This document shows positions 30,020 through 39,679 of a stretch of DNA of 64,000 nt, piece after piece; the stretch's first letter is position 1, and each line of letters opens with the position of its first letter. The notes beneath the pieces are model-generated. The model searched no databases. It was not told the origin of the DNA and worked only from the letters and a program-made list of their open reading frames with translations. The translations under genes and the position numbers were made by a program. Source of the stretch: Flavobacteriales bacterium (GTDB lineage Bacteria; Bacteroidota; Bacteroidia; CAIKAF01); NCBI GenBank assembly GCA_025055575.1, contig JANWWP010000017.1:19764-83763 (forward strand), in the 5' to 3' direction.

Positions 30020-30811
30020 TTATTTACCCAGGTGTACAAAACGTTTTGTAATAGTTTTTCCCTGAAAGGAGAGAGAGTAGGTGTAAATTCCTGCGGGCAA
30101 ATGTCGGAGATTCAGCTGATATTGATTCAGACCGGCCTGGCCCATGATATTTTTTTGTTCCACCACAGCGCCTGTGACGGAAGCCATTCTCAACTGAACC
30201 ATACCATGGCGTGGTAAGGTGAAAGAAATTTGGGTGAAGTCTGAGGTGGGATTAGGGGAATTCTGTGACACACTGAAACTATTCGAGTTCACGGTCATTT
30301 CTTCCTCCGAGGCGCTGCAACTTGGATTGATTTCAAAAGGTATGTAAAAGGCCGTATCAATCTGCAATACGAAGGATGCGGGAGTGCAGGTGTTGCTGGC
30401 ATGCACCCGTGCAGAAGCCGAGACTTTAATGTTATAGCTTCCAGCCACCGATCCATTGCCTAAGAAACGAAGGCAGGCACGTTCAAACTGATTGTTCTGA
30501 GGATTTAAATTAATTTGCTGGCCTAAACCTACCTGATTGCCATCTTTATATAATTCCCACATCCAGGATCCGGGGGGCAGTTGGTCCACGTTGTTGACGG
30601 TCACTTGGCAAATGAATACCGTCAAAGGCCCTACCGTTGTATTGGTGGGAAGGGTTACCGTGGTAGTTTCGTTATAATTCACCCCGGGCTTTGCGCAGGG
30701 GAGGGGCAGAATACCGCCCGAAGTGGTGGTATCCACCGGCGTACATGGCTGGGCCAAGAGAGCTCCTGCAGTGATGACGGTGCTGAGAGAAAGGAATAGA
30801 ATTTTTTTCAT
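30020..30811 (-). CDS. Secreted protein with T9SS type A sorting domain
   Basis: Signal peptide; C-terminal NSPNPTSDFTQISFTLPRHG...LPAGIYTYSLSFQGKTITKRFVHL. Confidence 0.85.
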   Translation of the reverse strand: MKKILFLSLSTVITAGALLAQPCTPVDTTTSGGILPLPCAKPGVNYNETTTVTLPTNTTVGPLTVFICQVTVNNVDQLPPGSWMWELYKDGNQVGLGQQINLNPQNNQFERACLRFLGNGSVAGSYNIKVSASARVHASNTCTPASFVLQIDTAFYIPFEINPSCSASEEEMTVNSNSFSVSQNSPNPTSDFTQISFTLPRHGMVQLRMASVTGAVVEQKNIMGQAGLNQYQLNLRHLPAGIYTYSLSFQGKTITKRFVHLGK

Positions 30812-30831
30812 AGATCTATTTTAAACGTGGG

Positions 30832-30839
30832 CAAAAATA
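30832..30839 (-). promoter_or_regulatory. -7 box TATTTTTG upstream of ATG 30811, with TTG 21 nt further upstream
   Basis: TTG-N21-TATTTTTG fits the Bacteroidota consensus. Confidence 0.6.
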
Positions 30840-30840
30840 A

Positions 30841-31212
30841 TTAAATTCCGTTGTTTTTGGCAATATCATCCATGATGATGTATTCTATGGCCTCGGAAAC
30901 AGTGGGTATGAGAGTAAGAATCTTATCTAACTGTGAAATTTGAATAAGTTTTTTTGCAAAATCACTCACGCCGGTCACCACAAAGAGGCCATTGGACTGA
31001 CGGCACTGGCGATCGCCAATCAAAAGAGCCGAAAGTCCCGAAGAGTCAATATATTTCGTGTGGGACAAATCCAGAATGATATTAGAATACCCTTTGCCTG
31101 AAAGCAATACGAGCTCGGCTTTTATTTTGGGGGCCACCAGGCCGTCTAATTTTGGCACCAGCACCTCCAATACCGCGTAGCGGTCTTCCTCACGCACATT
31201 AAAAAGTTCCAT
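30841..31212 (-). CDS. STAS-domain protein (anti-sigma factor antagonist-like)
   Basis: IILDLSHTKYIDSSGLSALLIG phospho-acceptor motif. Confidence 0.85.
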   Translation of the reverse strand: MELFNVREEDRYAVLEVLVPKLDGLVAPKIKAELVLLSGKGYSNIILDLSHTKYIDSSGLSALLIGDRQCRQSNGLFVVTGVSDFAKKLIQISQLDKILTLIPTVSEAIEYIIMDDIAKNNGI

Positions 31213-31227
31213 GATGAATTATGGCGT

Positions 31228-31235
31228 CAAAAATA
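31228..31235 (-). promoter_or_regulatory. -7 box TATTTTTG, 15 nt before ATG 31212 (STAS)
   Basis: Matches TAnnTTTG. Confidence 0.5.
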
Positions 31236-31366
31236 GAAAAGGTTCACAATGGGATTTTTTTAATAAAGTTATGTAGGGGTTTTAAAGATTTTCCGCTTTT
31301 TTCTTTTTGAGGTGGATAACCTGGCGCAAAGCCGGGAGGATGGTTCTGGTGTTAGGCCATTGGGGG

Positions 31367-34300
31367 TCACAATACGCCTTCGGCAGCGCTTGCTGGCAGA
31401 CGGGAGGCGGAGCGCGCCGCCCAACGTAATTTCAACTTTTCAAAAATGTAATATATGCAAGGCACCACCACTAAGGTTAGCGCCAAGGAACTGGTCAAGC
31501 CCCCGATAATCACCCAGGCCATGCCATTTTTCACCTCCGCACCTGCACTTTTATTGAGTGCAATGGGCAACATACCAAATACCATGGCGAGGGTGGTCAT
31601 GAGTATGGGCCGGAAGCGTTCGCGGCCGGCCTCAATAAGCGCTTCGGTAAGCGCCATTCCCTCTTCTTTTAGTTGATTGGTGAAGTCCACCAGGAGAATT
31701 CCATTTTTCGCCACCAACCCCATCAACATAATTATGCCAATAATGCTGAAGATGCTCAGGTCTTCCATGGTGAGCGCCAGCGCTAAGAAGGCGCCTATGC
31801 TGGCCAGCGGCAAAGCAAACAAAACCACGAAGGGATACAAAAGGCTTTCGTACAGCGCCACCATCACCAGATACACCAGTAGGATGGCAATAATCAAAGA
31901 AAATCCAAGACTCGAAAAGCTTTCCTGCATGCGCTGCTGGTTGCCCACAAACTGCCATGTGACGTTGCTTGGGAGTCTCAACCGGCCAATGGCCTGGGCG
32001 ACTTCGCGACCCACCGTTCCCGGAGAGCGCCCGACTACGTTGGCGTTCACACGGACAGAAGGAAGCCGGTCGGTTCTCTCCAGGACACTTTCCCCCAGAG
32101 TTTCTTTTAAAACGGCAAATTGATCCAAATACACATTCTGGCCTGTAGCGGTGGGAAATGAAAGGCTTTTCAAATCCTCTGGACTGCGACGAAATGCCGC
32201 ATCGTTCTGAACAAGGAGTGTATGTTCTTCCCCTTCCACCGTCACTTTCAAGTCTTCATTACCTCTCACAGCGGTGGCCAACGTCAGGCCCACCTGAGCG
32301 GCATTCAGCCCGAGACGTGTCATTTTCTCCTTGTTCAGGACAATCCTTATTTCGGGTCTTGGAATTTTTGTGCTGAATTGGTGATATTTGGTTCCCGGGG
32401 TTTTTTTCAGAATCTCCATAATTTTTTCAGCGGCCACCCTGAGACTGTCGCGGTTCGGGGATTTGACGGAAATAGAGACATCCGCCTCCCCCGTGTTGCC
32501 GGTGACGGTGATGGGCGCCACGGTGGCCATCACACCCGGAATGGTTGAAATTTCTTTTTCCACGAGCACGGCAAAATCGGTGGAGGACAGGCTTCTCTGC
32601 CCGGGGGGCACCAGGTTCACGGTGGATTCCGAAAAATGCGGATTGGAGGAGGTGAGCCCTGTGAAGCCCGTGCTGGAATACCCTACATTAGTAAAAACAC
32701 TTATCACCTCTGGATGGCTGAAGAGGATCCGTTCAGCCTGCAGGACGATGCGGTTGGTTTCCATAAGTGAAGTGCCGGGCGGCATTTCAATTCTCAGGTT
32801 GAATTGGCTTCGATCGCCTTGTTTCACGAAAGTGGCGCCTATGAACCCCAAGGCAGGAAGAAGGAAAGACCCCGCCATGGCCAAAAGGGTGCCTCCCAGC
32901 ACATAGCGCTTGTGGGCCAGACTCCAGCGCAAAATCCGCGCATAGGCATCCCGGGCCGACGCAATTAAATTTTCAAAGGCCCTGTTCAGGCGTATCCAGA
33001 GCGAGGAACCCGTGAGATGCGTCAATTTTCCGAAACGGGAAGCCAGAAGCGGCGTGAGCGTGAAACACACCAAAAGACTCATCAAAGTGCTGGCCACCAC
33101 CACCAAGGAAAATTCTCTCAGAATGTTTCCAATGATTCCTCCGGCCAAACTGAGCGGCACGAAGACCACCACGTCCACCAAGGTGATGGCTATTGCGGTG
33201 AAACCAATTTCGGCCCGGCCGTCCAGAGCGGCGCGCCGGCGGTCTTTTCCCATTTCCATGTGACGGTAGATATTTTCCAGGATCACGATGGCGTCGTCCA
33301 CCAAGATGCCCACCACTAAGGAAAGCGCCATCAGGGTCATCAGATTGAGGGACATGTTCAAGGCATACATGAGAATGAATGTGGGGATCATGGACGTGGG
33401 CAGGGCCACAAGCACAAACAGGGAACTCCGCACACTGTGCAGGAAAAAAAGCATGACGAGGGCCACGATAAGGATAGCCAAAGCCAGATCCTCCACCACG
33501 GCATTGGCTGAAGCTAAGGTATAGGTACTCTGGTCGGACGCAATATCGAATTTCAATTTTTTCTGAGCCCACTGTTTTTCTAGCTCTGCCAGCCGGGCCT
33601 TCACCAATGCACTCACTTCCACGCTGTTGGCGTCGGTTTGTTTCATAATGGTCAGTCCTATGGAAGGCCTGCCGTTAATCCGGCTGAGGGTGGAAGGCTC
33701 TTCTTCATCATCTGCGACCTCCGCCACATCTTTTAAGTACACGGTTCCTCCCGAGGGCGTCATGTACACCAGAAGATCTTGCAACTCTTCCGCACTGGTG
33801 AATTTACTGTCAAAGGTGAGTGTTAAATCGTTGAATCGGTCTTCCAGCGTTCCGGCCGGCACACTCAAACCCGAGGCCTGAAGCGCCTGGCTCACCATCA
33901 CCGGCGTGAGTCCAAGGGCCTCCAGCCGATCTTTTTTCAGGTTCACCCGGAACTGGCGGGGAGTGGCTCCCAATACCTGAACTGCACCGACACCCGGCAC
34001 ATTGGCCAAAACAGGCCGAATGGTCTTATCCACAATTTCATATAATTCCCGATTGCTGAGTTCTGCGCTTAAGGCAATGCGTAAAACTGGAACATCATCC
34101 GTGGAGAATTTGGAAATGGAAGGCTTTTGCACCTCATCCGGCAGCTGGGACATCACCTGATCCACCTTGCGTTGGGCATCGGCCAGGGCGTTGTTCACAT
34201 CCACGTGATTTTTAAGTTCCAGAATAATTACGGATACATTCTGCTGGGAATTGGCGTTAATTCGGTCCAGTCCTTCCATACTGGACAAAGCCTCCTCCAA

Positions 34301-34504
34301 CACTTTAGTAACAGAGGTCTCCACCTCTCGTGCAGAGGCTCCGGGATATACCGTTATTATGGTAAGCGTATTGGCATCGAACTTGGGTAGGAGGTTATAG
34401 TTAAGCCTTTGATAGGAAATAATTCCAAATAGAATGAGTCCCGTGAAAACGACTGTAACCAGAAGGGGACGTCGGATGGAGAGCTCTGTGAGGCGCATGG
34501 GCAC
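31367..34504 (-). CDS. HAE1/AcrB-like RND efflux permease
   Basis: 1045 aa; RRPLLVTVVFTGLILFG, VVGILVDDAIVILENIYR, GLVAKNGILLVDFTNQ. Confidence 0.93.
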   Translation of the reverse strand: MPMRLTELSIRRPLLVTVVFTGLILFGIISYQRLNYNLLPKFDANTLTIITVYPGASAREVETSVTKVLEEALSSMEGLDRINANSQQNVSVIILELKNHVDVNNALADAQRKVDQVMSQLPDEVQKPSISKFSTDDVPVLRIALSAELSNRELYEIVDKTIRPVLANVPGVGAVQVLGATPRQFRVNLKKDRLEALGLTPVMVSQALQASGLSVPAGTLEDRFNDLTLTFDSKFTSAEELQDLLVYMTPSGGTVYLKDVAEVADDEEEPSTLSRINGRPSIGLTIMKQTDANSVEVSALVKARLAELEKQWAQKKLKFDIASDQSTYTLASANAVVEDLALAILIVALVMLFFLHSVRSSLFVLVALPTSMIPTFILMYALNMSLNLMTLMALSLVVGILVDDAIVILENIYRHMEMGKDRRRAALDGRAEIGFTAIAITLVDVVVFVPLSLAGGIIGNILREFSLVVVASTLMSLLVCFTLTPLLASRFGKLTHLTGSSLWIRLNRAFENLIASARDAYARILRWSLAHKRYVLGGTLLAMAGSFLLPALGFIGATFVKQGDRSQFNLRIEMPPGTSLMETNRIVLQAERILFSHPEVISVFTNVGYSSTGFTGLTSSNPHFSESTVNLVPPGQRSLSSTDFAVLVEKEISTIPGVMATVAPITVTGNTGEADVSISVKSPNRDSLRVAAEKIMEILKKTPGTKYHQFSTKIPRPEIRIVLNKEKMTRLGLNAAQVGLTLATAVRGNEDLKVTVEGEEHTLLVQNDAAFRRSPEDLKSLSFPTATGQNVYLDQFAVLKETLGESVLERTDRLPSVRVNANVVGRSPGTVGREVAQAIGRLRLPSNVTWQFVGNQQRMQESFSSLGFSLIIAILLVYLVMVALYESLLYPFVVLFALPLASIGAFLALALTMEDLSIFSIIGIIMLMGLVAKNGILLVDFTNQLKEEGMALTEALIEAGRERFRPILMTTLAMVFGMLPIALNKSAGAEVKNGMAWVIIGGLTSSLALTLVVVPCIYYIFEKLKLRWAARSASRLPASAAEGVL

Positions 34505-34509
34505 AACAG

Positions 34510-35565
34510 TTATTTTACGACACGGACCGCGACCCCATCGGCCAGATTATTTTGACCTGTCAGCACCACGGTTTCCCCGGGTTGCAAACCCGAAAGGATT
34601 TCCACTTTCTGGAGGTTCACCCTTCCCGTTGTGACTTTTTTCAAATAAGCCACACTATCCCGAACGATAAAAATTTCTCCCAGCGCCACACTTCCCCCAA
34701 AAGCTTGGCGCGGAAGGGAGAGCACTTTTCTCTCTTCAGTTTTTGTGAAAAAAACAGAGGCAAATCCACCGGCTTTAATTTTCAGCTGAGGATTGGGCAG
34801 CACCACTTCCACCTGAAAGTTCTGAGCTTGATCAGCCCTGGGGTTAATAAAGCGCACCTGGGCTTCCAGCGTGTCCTGGGGGGCGCTTTCTAGCACCACC
34901 TTGACGGGGTCTCCTGCTTTCACAGCCGAAAGTTCTTCAGCGGTCAATGCACAGAAGATTTTTAGCCTGGATAAATCTGAAATGCGCCCTAAAGGCATGC
35001 CAGGGTTCACAAATTCGCCTTTGTTAAGATTTTTTGCGCTGACAATGCCTCCCACCGGCGCGGTGATCCGGCTGTCTCGGATTTGAAGTTTCACTTGCTC
35101 CAGTTGGATTTCCGTATTTTCTTTCTGGAACTTAAGGTCCAGATAGGCGGCCTCGGTCAGGGCTTCGCCTTGGCGCAACTTTTCAGCTCTGTCCAGATCT
35201 TTTTTTAGCTTTTCCAGCGCCAATTCCAAAGCCTGACGCGAAAGTTCTTTTTGGCGTATGTCGGTTTCGGCCAGGAGCTGTCCTTCCCGCACCTGATCCC
35301 CAGTCTGGAAATGAACGGCGGTCACTTGCCCCGGTTGTAGGGCCATTATAGCAGATTCTTCCCAAGGAAGGAGCGTGCCGGTTTTCACAACTCTAATGGA
35401 CCAGGTTTCCAACCGGGCCGTGTCCACTTTGACAGGAATCCGCACCTCCAGAGTTTCCAATTTCCTGGAAGCCTCCAGTTTCCTTTTATTTCTGGCAAGG
35501 GTAAAAGCTACAAAAACGCCAAAAGCGACTGTAATGGCACCGAGTACAATTTTTCTCAAAGACAT
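34510..35565 (-). CDS. RND periplasmic adaptor subunit
   Basis: N-terminal TM; VTAVHFQTGDQVREGQLLAETD and ITAPVGGIVSAKNLNKGEFV. Confidence 0.9.
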   Translation of the reverse strand: MSLRKIVLGAITVAFGVFVAFTLARNKRKLEASRKLETLEVRIPVKVDTARLETWSIRVVKTGTLLPWEESAIMALQPGQVTAVHFQTGDQVREGQLLAETDIRQKELSRQALELALEKLKKDLDRAEKLRQGEALTEAAYLDLKFQKENTEIQLEQVKLQIRDSRITAPVGGIVSAKNLNKGEFVNPGMPLGRISDLSRLKIFCALTAEELSAVKAGDPVKVVLESAPQDTLEAQVRFINPRADQAQNFQVEVVLPNPQLKIKAGGFASVFFTKTEERKVLSLPRQAFGGSVALGEIFIVRDSVAYLKKVTTGRVNLQKVEILSGLQPGETVVLTGQNNLADGVAVRVVK

Positions 35566-35580
35566 GGCAGGCTTAATAAG

Positions 35581-37059
35581 TTATTGAATGTTAAGACTTT
35601 TCAACAAATTCCCGCTGGCTTTCCTAAGCGTGAGCTCCGCCTCGAGTTGGGCCAAAAGGGTATTATGATAATTCATGATGGATTGCTGCACTTGAATTTC
35701 GGCCTGTATCACCTGGGCCAAGGGTTGCTGCCCCTGGCTGAAAGCCAGTCGCGCTTGACCCAAAAGCCGGAGCGCCAGCGCCTGGTTGAGTTCCTGCTGG
35801 CGCAAATCCAAAAAAGCTTGCCGGCGGGCGAGGGCCGCCCCGTCAAACTGTAATTTTAGGAGGCGTTCTGTGAGGGTCATTTGATCCTGAAGCTGAAGCC
35901 ACTGAATGCGGGCCTGACTGTACCGAGCCTCTTTCAAAAGCCCGTCGAACAAGGGAATGCTGAGACGAAACCCCACGCTCGAAAAATCGAACCAACGCCC
36001 CCAGAGATTGCTGAAATCGTTGTTGAGAGCCTGCAGCCCGTAGCGGGCATAGGCGCTCACAGTGGGAATGTAGCCATGACGCACCCTTTTGAATTGCACC
36101 TCCTGAATGCTCAGATTTTTTTTGAGAAGCCGATATTCCGGCAATAGCATAGGATCAAAGGGCGGATCGGAGGGTCCGGAACGGAGCAAATTCTTTAAGC
36201 CGGCGGTATCTGGAAGGATCGCTTCTGTTTCAGGAACAAACATGAGCGCTTTCAGCCGCAGGAGTGCGGTTTCTTTTTTTAGTTGCAACTGGCTTATTTG
36301 CGCCTCCACATTTTTTAAGGCCAGTTGAAGCGTCTCCAGGTCAGTGGAGAGGGCGAACCCCTCCTTCACTTGTAACTCCAGAATTCGATGCAATTTTTCA
36401 TAGCCCGTTCGGATTTCAACTAACGGAGCCGACTGCATCATAACTATGGCAGCCTGGATATAAGCCTTTGCCACTTCAAAGGCCACCTCTTGCCGAAGTT
36501 TCTCGATGCTCTCTACAGCCGCTTCAAGAGCGGGTTTAAAGGCTTTAAAACCAGTGAGGAGAGACTGGTCATAGATTTTTTGTTCCACTTGAGCCGAGGC
36601 CACCCCGGCATACGTTGTACCAAATCTTACCTTGATGGGTTCAGGCCCAAAAATGCCGGCTGGAATGACATTGGTTTGAAGTTTTAAATTGTCGTCGAAG
36701 GTAAACTGGGCTGAAGCTTGTGGTAAATAAGGACTATACCCCTCCTTGATTTGAGCTTTGGCCGCCAGAAGGTTTAATTGAGCGTTGCGGATGTCTGGAC
36801 GGCGTTCAAAGGCCATCTGAATGCTTTCCTGAATGGACACCACTCTTTGGGAGGTGGCCACTGCAGTCGAGCTTAGAATCCCTATTCCGACCACGAACCC
36901 GCATACATTTTTTTTAGATTGTTTCATAGGAAGCCACGGCATTTTCAAACAGCGCAGAATACAAAAACTCAGGAGCCGAGTTTTAATAAAAAAAGTGAAT
37001 TTTTTAATACCGCCAGAAATTGAATGCGGGTGCAAAGATTGAAAAAGTTTTTTGTGCAA
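35581..37059 (-). CDS. TolC family outer-membrane efflux protein
   Basis: SIQMAFERRPDIRNAQLNLLAAKAQIKEGYSPYLPQASA; third gene of the RND operon; exact start uncertain. Confidence 0.88.
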   Translation of the reverse strand: MHKKLFQSLHPHSISGGIKKFTFFIKTRLLSFCILRCLKMPWLPMKQSKKNVCGFVVGIGILSSTAVATSQRVVSIQESIQMAFERRPDIRNAQLNLLAAKAQIKEGYSPYLPQASAQFTFDDNLKLQTNVIPAGIFGPEPIKVRFGTTYAGVASAQVEQKIYDQSLLTGFKAFKPALEAAVESIEKLRQEVAFEVAKAYIQAAIVMMQSAPLVEIRTGYEKLHRILELQVKEGFALSTDLETLQLALKNVEAQISQLQLKKETALLRLKALMFVPETEAILPDTAGLKNLLRSGPSDPPFDPMLLPEYRLLKKNLSIQEVQFKRVRHGYIPTVSAYARYGLQALNNDFSNLWGRWFDFSSVGFRLSIPLFDGLLKEARYSQARIQWLQLQDQMTLTERLLKLQFDGAALARRQAFLDLRQQELNQALALRLLGQARLAFSQGQQPLAQVIQAEIQVQQSIMNYHNTLLAQLEAELTLRKASGNLLKSLNIQ

Positions 37060-37080
37060 CGGCCTATGGACAAGCGTTGG

Positions 37081-37872
37081 TTAGTGAAGTCCTTCAAAAT
37101 ATAACTTTAAATTTTCTTCCATCAAGGCTCTTACTTTCTCTCTCAGGTAAGGGACATCTTCTAAAGTGAGGCCCTGGGTAGAGATGGGATCCAGATAATG
37201 GATGCGCAGGGTGCCCTTACGCAGCAGAGGATTTCTCATGGGCATTAGAAACCTGTTGTCCGGCAAAAGGAAGGGGATCACTGGACACTGCGCCCGGATG
37301 GCCATTTTAAAAGCGCCATCTCGAAACGGCAAAAGCACACTATTGGTGCGGTTGCGCGTGCCTTCCGGAAATATCAAAAAGGGATGGCCCGACCGCAACA
37401 CCTGGGTGCACCTTTCCAGGCTTCTGGCGCGGCTTTCGGCGTCGCTCCGATCTACATATACAGCCACCAAATTAAAATACAGTCTTAAAAAAGGAATTCG
37501 GCTGATTTCTTTTTTGGCCAAACCTTTAAAATTATCCGGAACGGCCAGGCCTGCTGCCAGCACGTCCAGCAAACTGCTATGGTTGCTCACTAATACATAA
37601 GCCGAATATCGGGAAAGAATCTCCCGATTTTTATACACCACTCGAATTCCACAAAGCCTCAGCATGATTTTCAGATATGCCCTTGTGCATCGGACGAAAA
37701 TGACGCTTCCGGAGTCCTTTTTCAGGATGAATAAGAAAAGAACCAGCGGATAATGTAAAACCAGGTACAGACCAAAGAGAAAGTAGGCCCAGACGGTGCG
37801 CAAATAATCCTGAAATTCGGCTTTTTTCGGAGCGTTTAAAGGCTGCTGTGCATTTTTGTCTCCGGGAAACAT
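37081..37872 (-). CDS. plsC: 1-acyl-sn-glycerol-3-phosphate acyltransferase
   Basis: NHSSLLDVL (HX4D-like) and FPEGTRNRTNS; start at MFPGDKN. Confidence 0.9.
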   Translation of the reverse strand: MFPGDKNAQQPLNAPKKAEFQDYLRTVWAYFLFGLYLVLHYPLVLFLFILKKDSGSVIFVRCTRAYLKIMLRLCGIRVVYKNREILSRYSAYVLVSNHSSLLDVLAAGLAVPDNFKGLAKKEISRIPFLRLYFNLVAVYVDRSDAESRARSLERCTQVLRSGHPFLIFPEGTRNRTNSVLLPFRDGAFKMAIRAQCPVIPFLLPDNRFLMPMRNPLLRKGTLRIHYLDPISTQGLTLEDVPYLREKVRALMEENLKLYFEGLH

Positions 37873-38494
37873 GCATTCAGAGTCATCCAAAGGTAAACTG
37901 TTTATTTTTTCAGCGCCATCAGGATCTGGGAAAACGAGCATTGTGAAAGGCCTTCTGCAAAAAGATCCAAACCTGGCCTTCAGTGTTTCCTGCACCACGC
38001 GTTCGCCCCGGCCCCATGAAATCGAGGGAGTGGATTATTATTTTATCACCCGGGAGGCTTTTCAAAAGCTGATACAAGAAGGTGCCTTTGCCGAATGGGA
38101 AATGGTGTACAATGACGTATTCTATGGTACATTAAAATCGGAAGTAGAGCGTCTCCGGGAATCGGGTCGGGATGTTTTGTTTGATGTGGATGTGGTGGGG
38201 GGCTTTCACCTAAAAAAAATTTACGGTGACGACGCCCTGTCATTTTTTGTAAAACCTCCTTCCCTCCAAGTTCTGGAACAACGTCTCCGGGCCAGGGAAA
38301 CCGAGTCTGAAGCCATGGTTCAGCAACGCCTTAAGAAAGCCGTTCAAGAACTGACCTATGAACCTTTTTTCGATGTCGTCATTTTAAATGATGATTTATC
38401 CAAAGCCATCGAGCAATCTTACCATGCCATTTTGAAGTTCAAAAACAAAGACAATGCAGGAATCTCAAAGCCCACCTCCGGTGATAAGCACTGA
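37871..38494 (+). CDS. gmk: Guanylate kinase
   Basis: FSAPSGSGKTSIVKGLL, SVSCTTRSPRPHEIEGVDYYF; ATG 37871. Confidence 0.97.
   Translation: MHSESSKGKLFIFSAPSGSGKTSIVKGLLQKDPNLAFSVSCTTRSPRPHEIEGVDYYFITREAFQKLIQEGAFAEWEMVYNDVFYGTLKSEVERLRESGRDVLFDVDVVGGFHLKKIYGDDALSFFVKPPSLQVLEQRLRARETESEAMVQQRLKKAVQELTYEPFFDVVILNDDLSKAIEQSYHAILKFKNKDNAGISKPTSGDKH
37888..37895 (-). promoter_or_regulatory. -7 box TACCTTTG for plsC, located inside gmk coding sequence
   Basis: Matches TAnnTTTG, 15 nt before ATG 37872. Confidence 0.5.
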
Positions 38495-39563
38495 GGAACT
38501 GGAACAGGCGCTTCAAATGGTGCCCAATCCGGCCGGCGAAGGCAACCTTCTGAGTGCTGGTAAAGTGCGGTATTTCGAAATTTTAGGCCAACAGATCCGG
38601 GTGGAAGTAGAGGGTCATAACGCCGCGCTGCATGCCCGTCAAAAGCTGGCCCAACAAGTGAAGGAGGCCGTGCGCGCGGTGGCTGGAGAACGCCCTCATC
38701 AGACCGAAGTGGTGGTGCACGTAGCGCCCTCCCCCAGCCTCACCAAAAAGGAACCCTTGCTCCCGGAAGTCCAGCACGTGGTGGCGGTGGCATCGGGCAA
38801 GGGCGGCGTGGGCAAAAGCACGGTAGCCGCCAACCTGGCTGTGGCCCTGCATCAGCAGGGCTTCCGTGTGGGACTTGTGGACGGGGATATCTATGGGCCC
38901 TCCGTGCCCACCATGTTTGATGTAGAAAACCGCAGGCCGGAAGTACGACGCATCGGTGAAAAACCTTACATCATGCCGGTGGAAAATCACGGCGTTCGCA
39001 TGTTGTCCATTGGTTTTTTTGCCGGGGTCAATCAAGCCGTGGCCTGGCGTGGCCCCATGGCCTCCAAAGCTCTTCGGCAGATGTTCGCCGACGCCTGGTG
39101 GGGGCCCTTGGATTATCTTTTGGTGGACTTACCACCTGGAACCGGCGACATCCATCTGACGTTGGTGCAAATGCTGCCGCTTTCCGGCGCCATCGTCGTC
39201 ACAACGCCCCAAAAAGTGGCTTTGGCAGATGCCCGAAAGGCCATAGCCATGTTCCGAATGCCGGCTATTCAGGTGCCGGTTTTGGGTCTTGTGGAGAACA
39301 TGGCCTGGTTCAGCCCGCCCCTGCATCCTGAAGAGAAGTACTACATTTTTGGAAAAGAAGGCGGCCGCCGTTTGGCCGAAGAAATGGGAGTGCCTTTTCT
39401 TGGAAGCCTGCCTTTAGATGAAGAAATTTGCCTTCACGCCGACAGCGGAACGCCCATAGCCCTCGAAAAAGATAAGCCCATCGCAAAGGCCTATCGGGTT
39501 CTGGCCCAAAACTTCTTGAAATCCCTTCAGCTTAAAGATACTGAAAAAAAACAAGTTGTCTAA
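38454..39563 (+). CDS. Mrp/ApbC-type Fe-S carrier P-loop ATPase
   Basis: ASGKGGVGKSTVAANLAVAL, LVDGDIYGPSVPTMF, LVDLPPGTGD. Confidence 0.93.
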   Translation: MQESQSPPPVISTEELEQALQMVPNPAGEGNLLSAGKVRYFEILGQQIRVEVEGHNAALHARQKLAQQVKEAVRAVAGERPHQTEVVVHVAPSPSLTKKEPLLPEVQHVVAVASGKGGVGKSTVAANLAVALHQQGFRVGLVDGDIYGPSVPTMFDVENRRPEVRRIGEKPYIMPVENHGVRMLSIGFFAGVNQAVAWRGPMASKALRQMFADAWWGPLDYLLVDLPPGTGDIHLTLVQMLPLSGAIVVTTPQKVALADARKAIAMFRMPAIQVPVLGLVENMAWFSPPLHPEEKYYIFGKEGGRRLAEEMGVPFLGSLPLDEEICLHADSGTPIALEKDKPIAKAYRVLAQNFLKSLQLKDTEKKQVV

Positions 39564-39643
39564 TCCCCCACCTGCCATCGAAACTGAAAATTCGCCAGAA
39601 AGCCTGGTATTTTTCCACTCCATTTTATTCTTTTTACAAAACC

Positions 39644-39651
39644 TAATTTTG
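39644..39651 (+). promoter_or_regulatory. -7 box TAATTTTG upstream of sdhC
   Basis: Matches TAnnTTTG, 28 nt before ATG 39680. Confidence 0.5.
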
Positions 39652-39679
39652 CTCCCACTGTTTTAAAAGCAAAGCCAAT

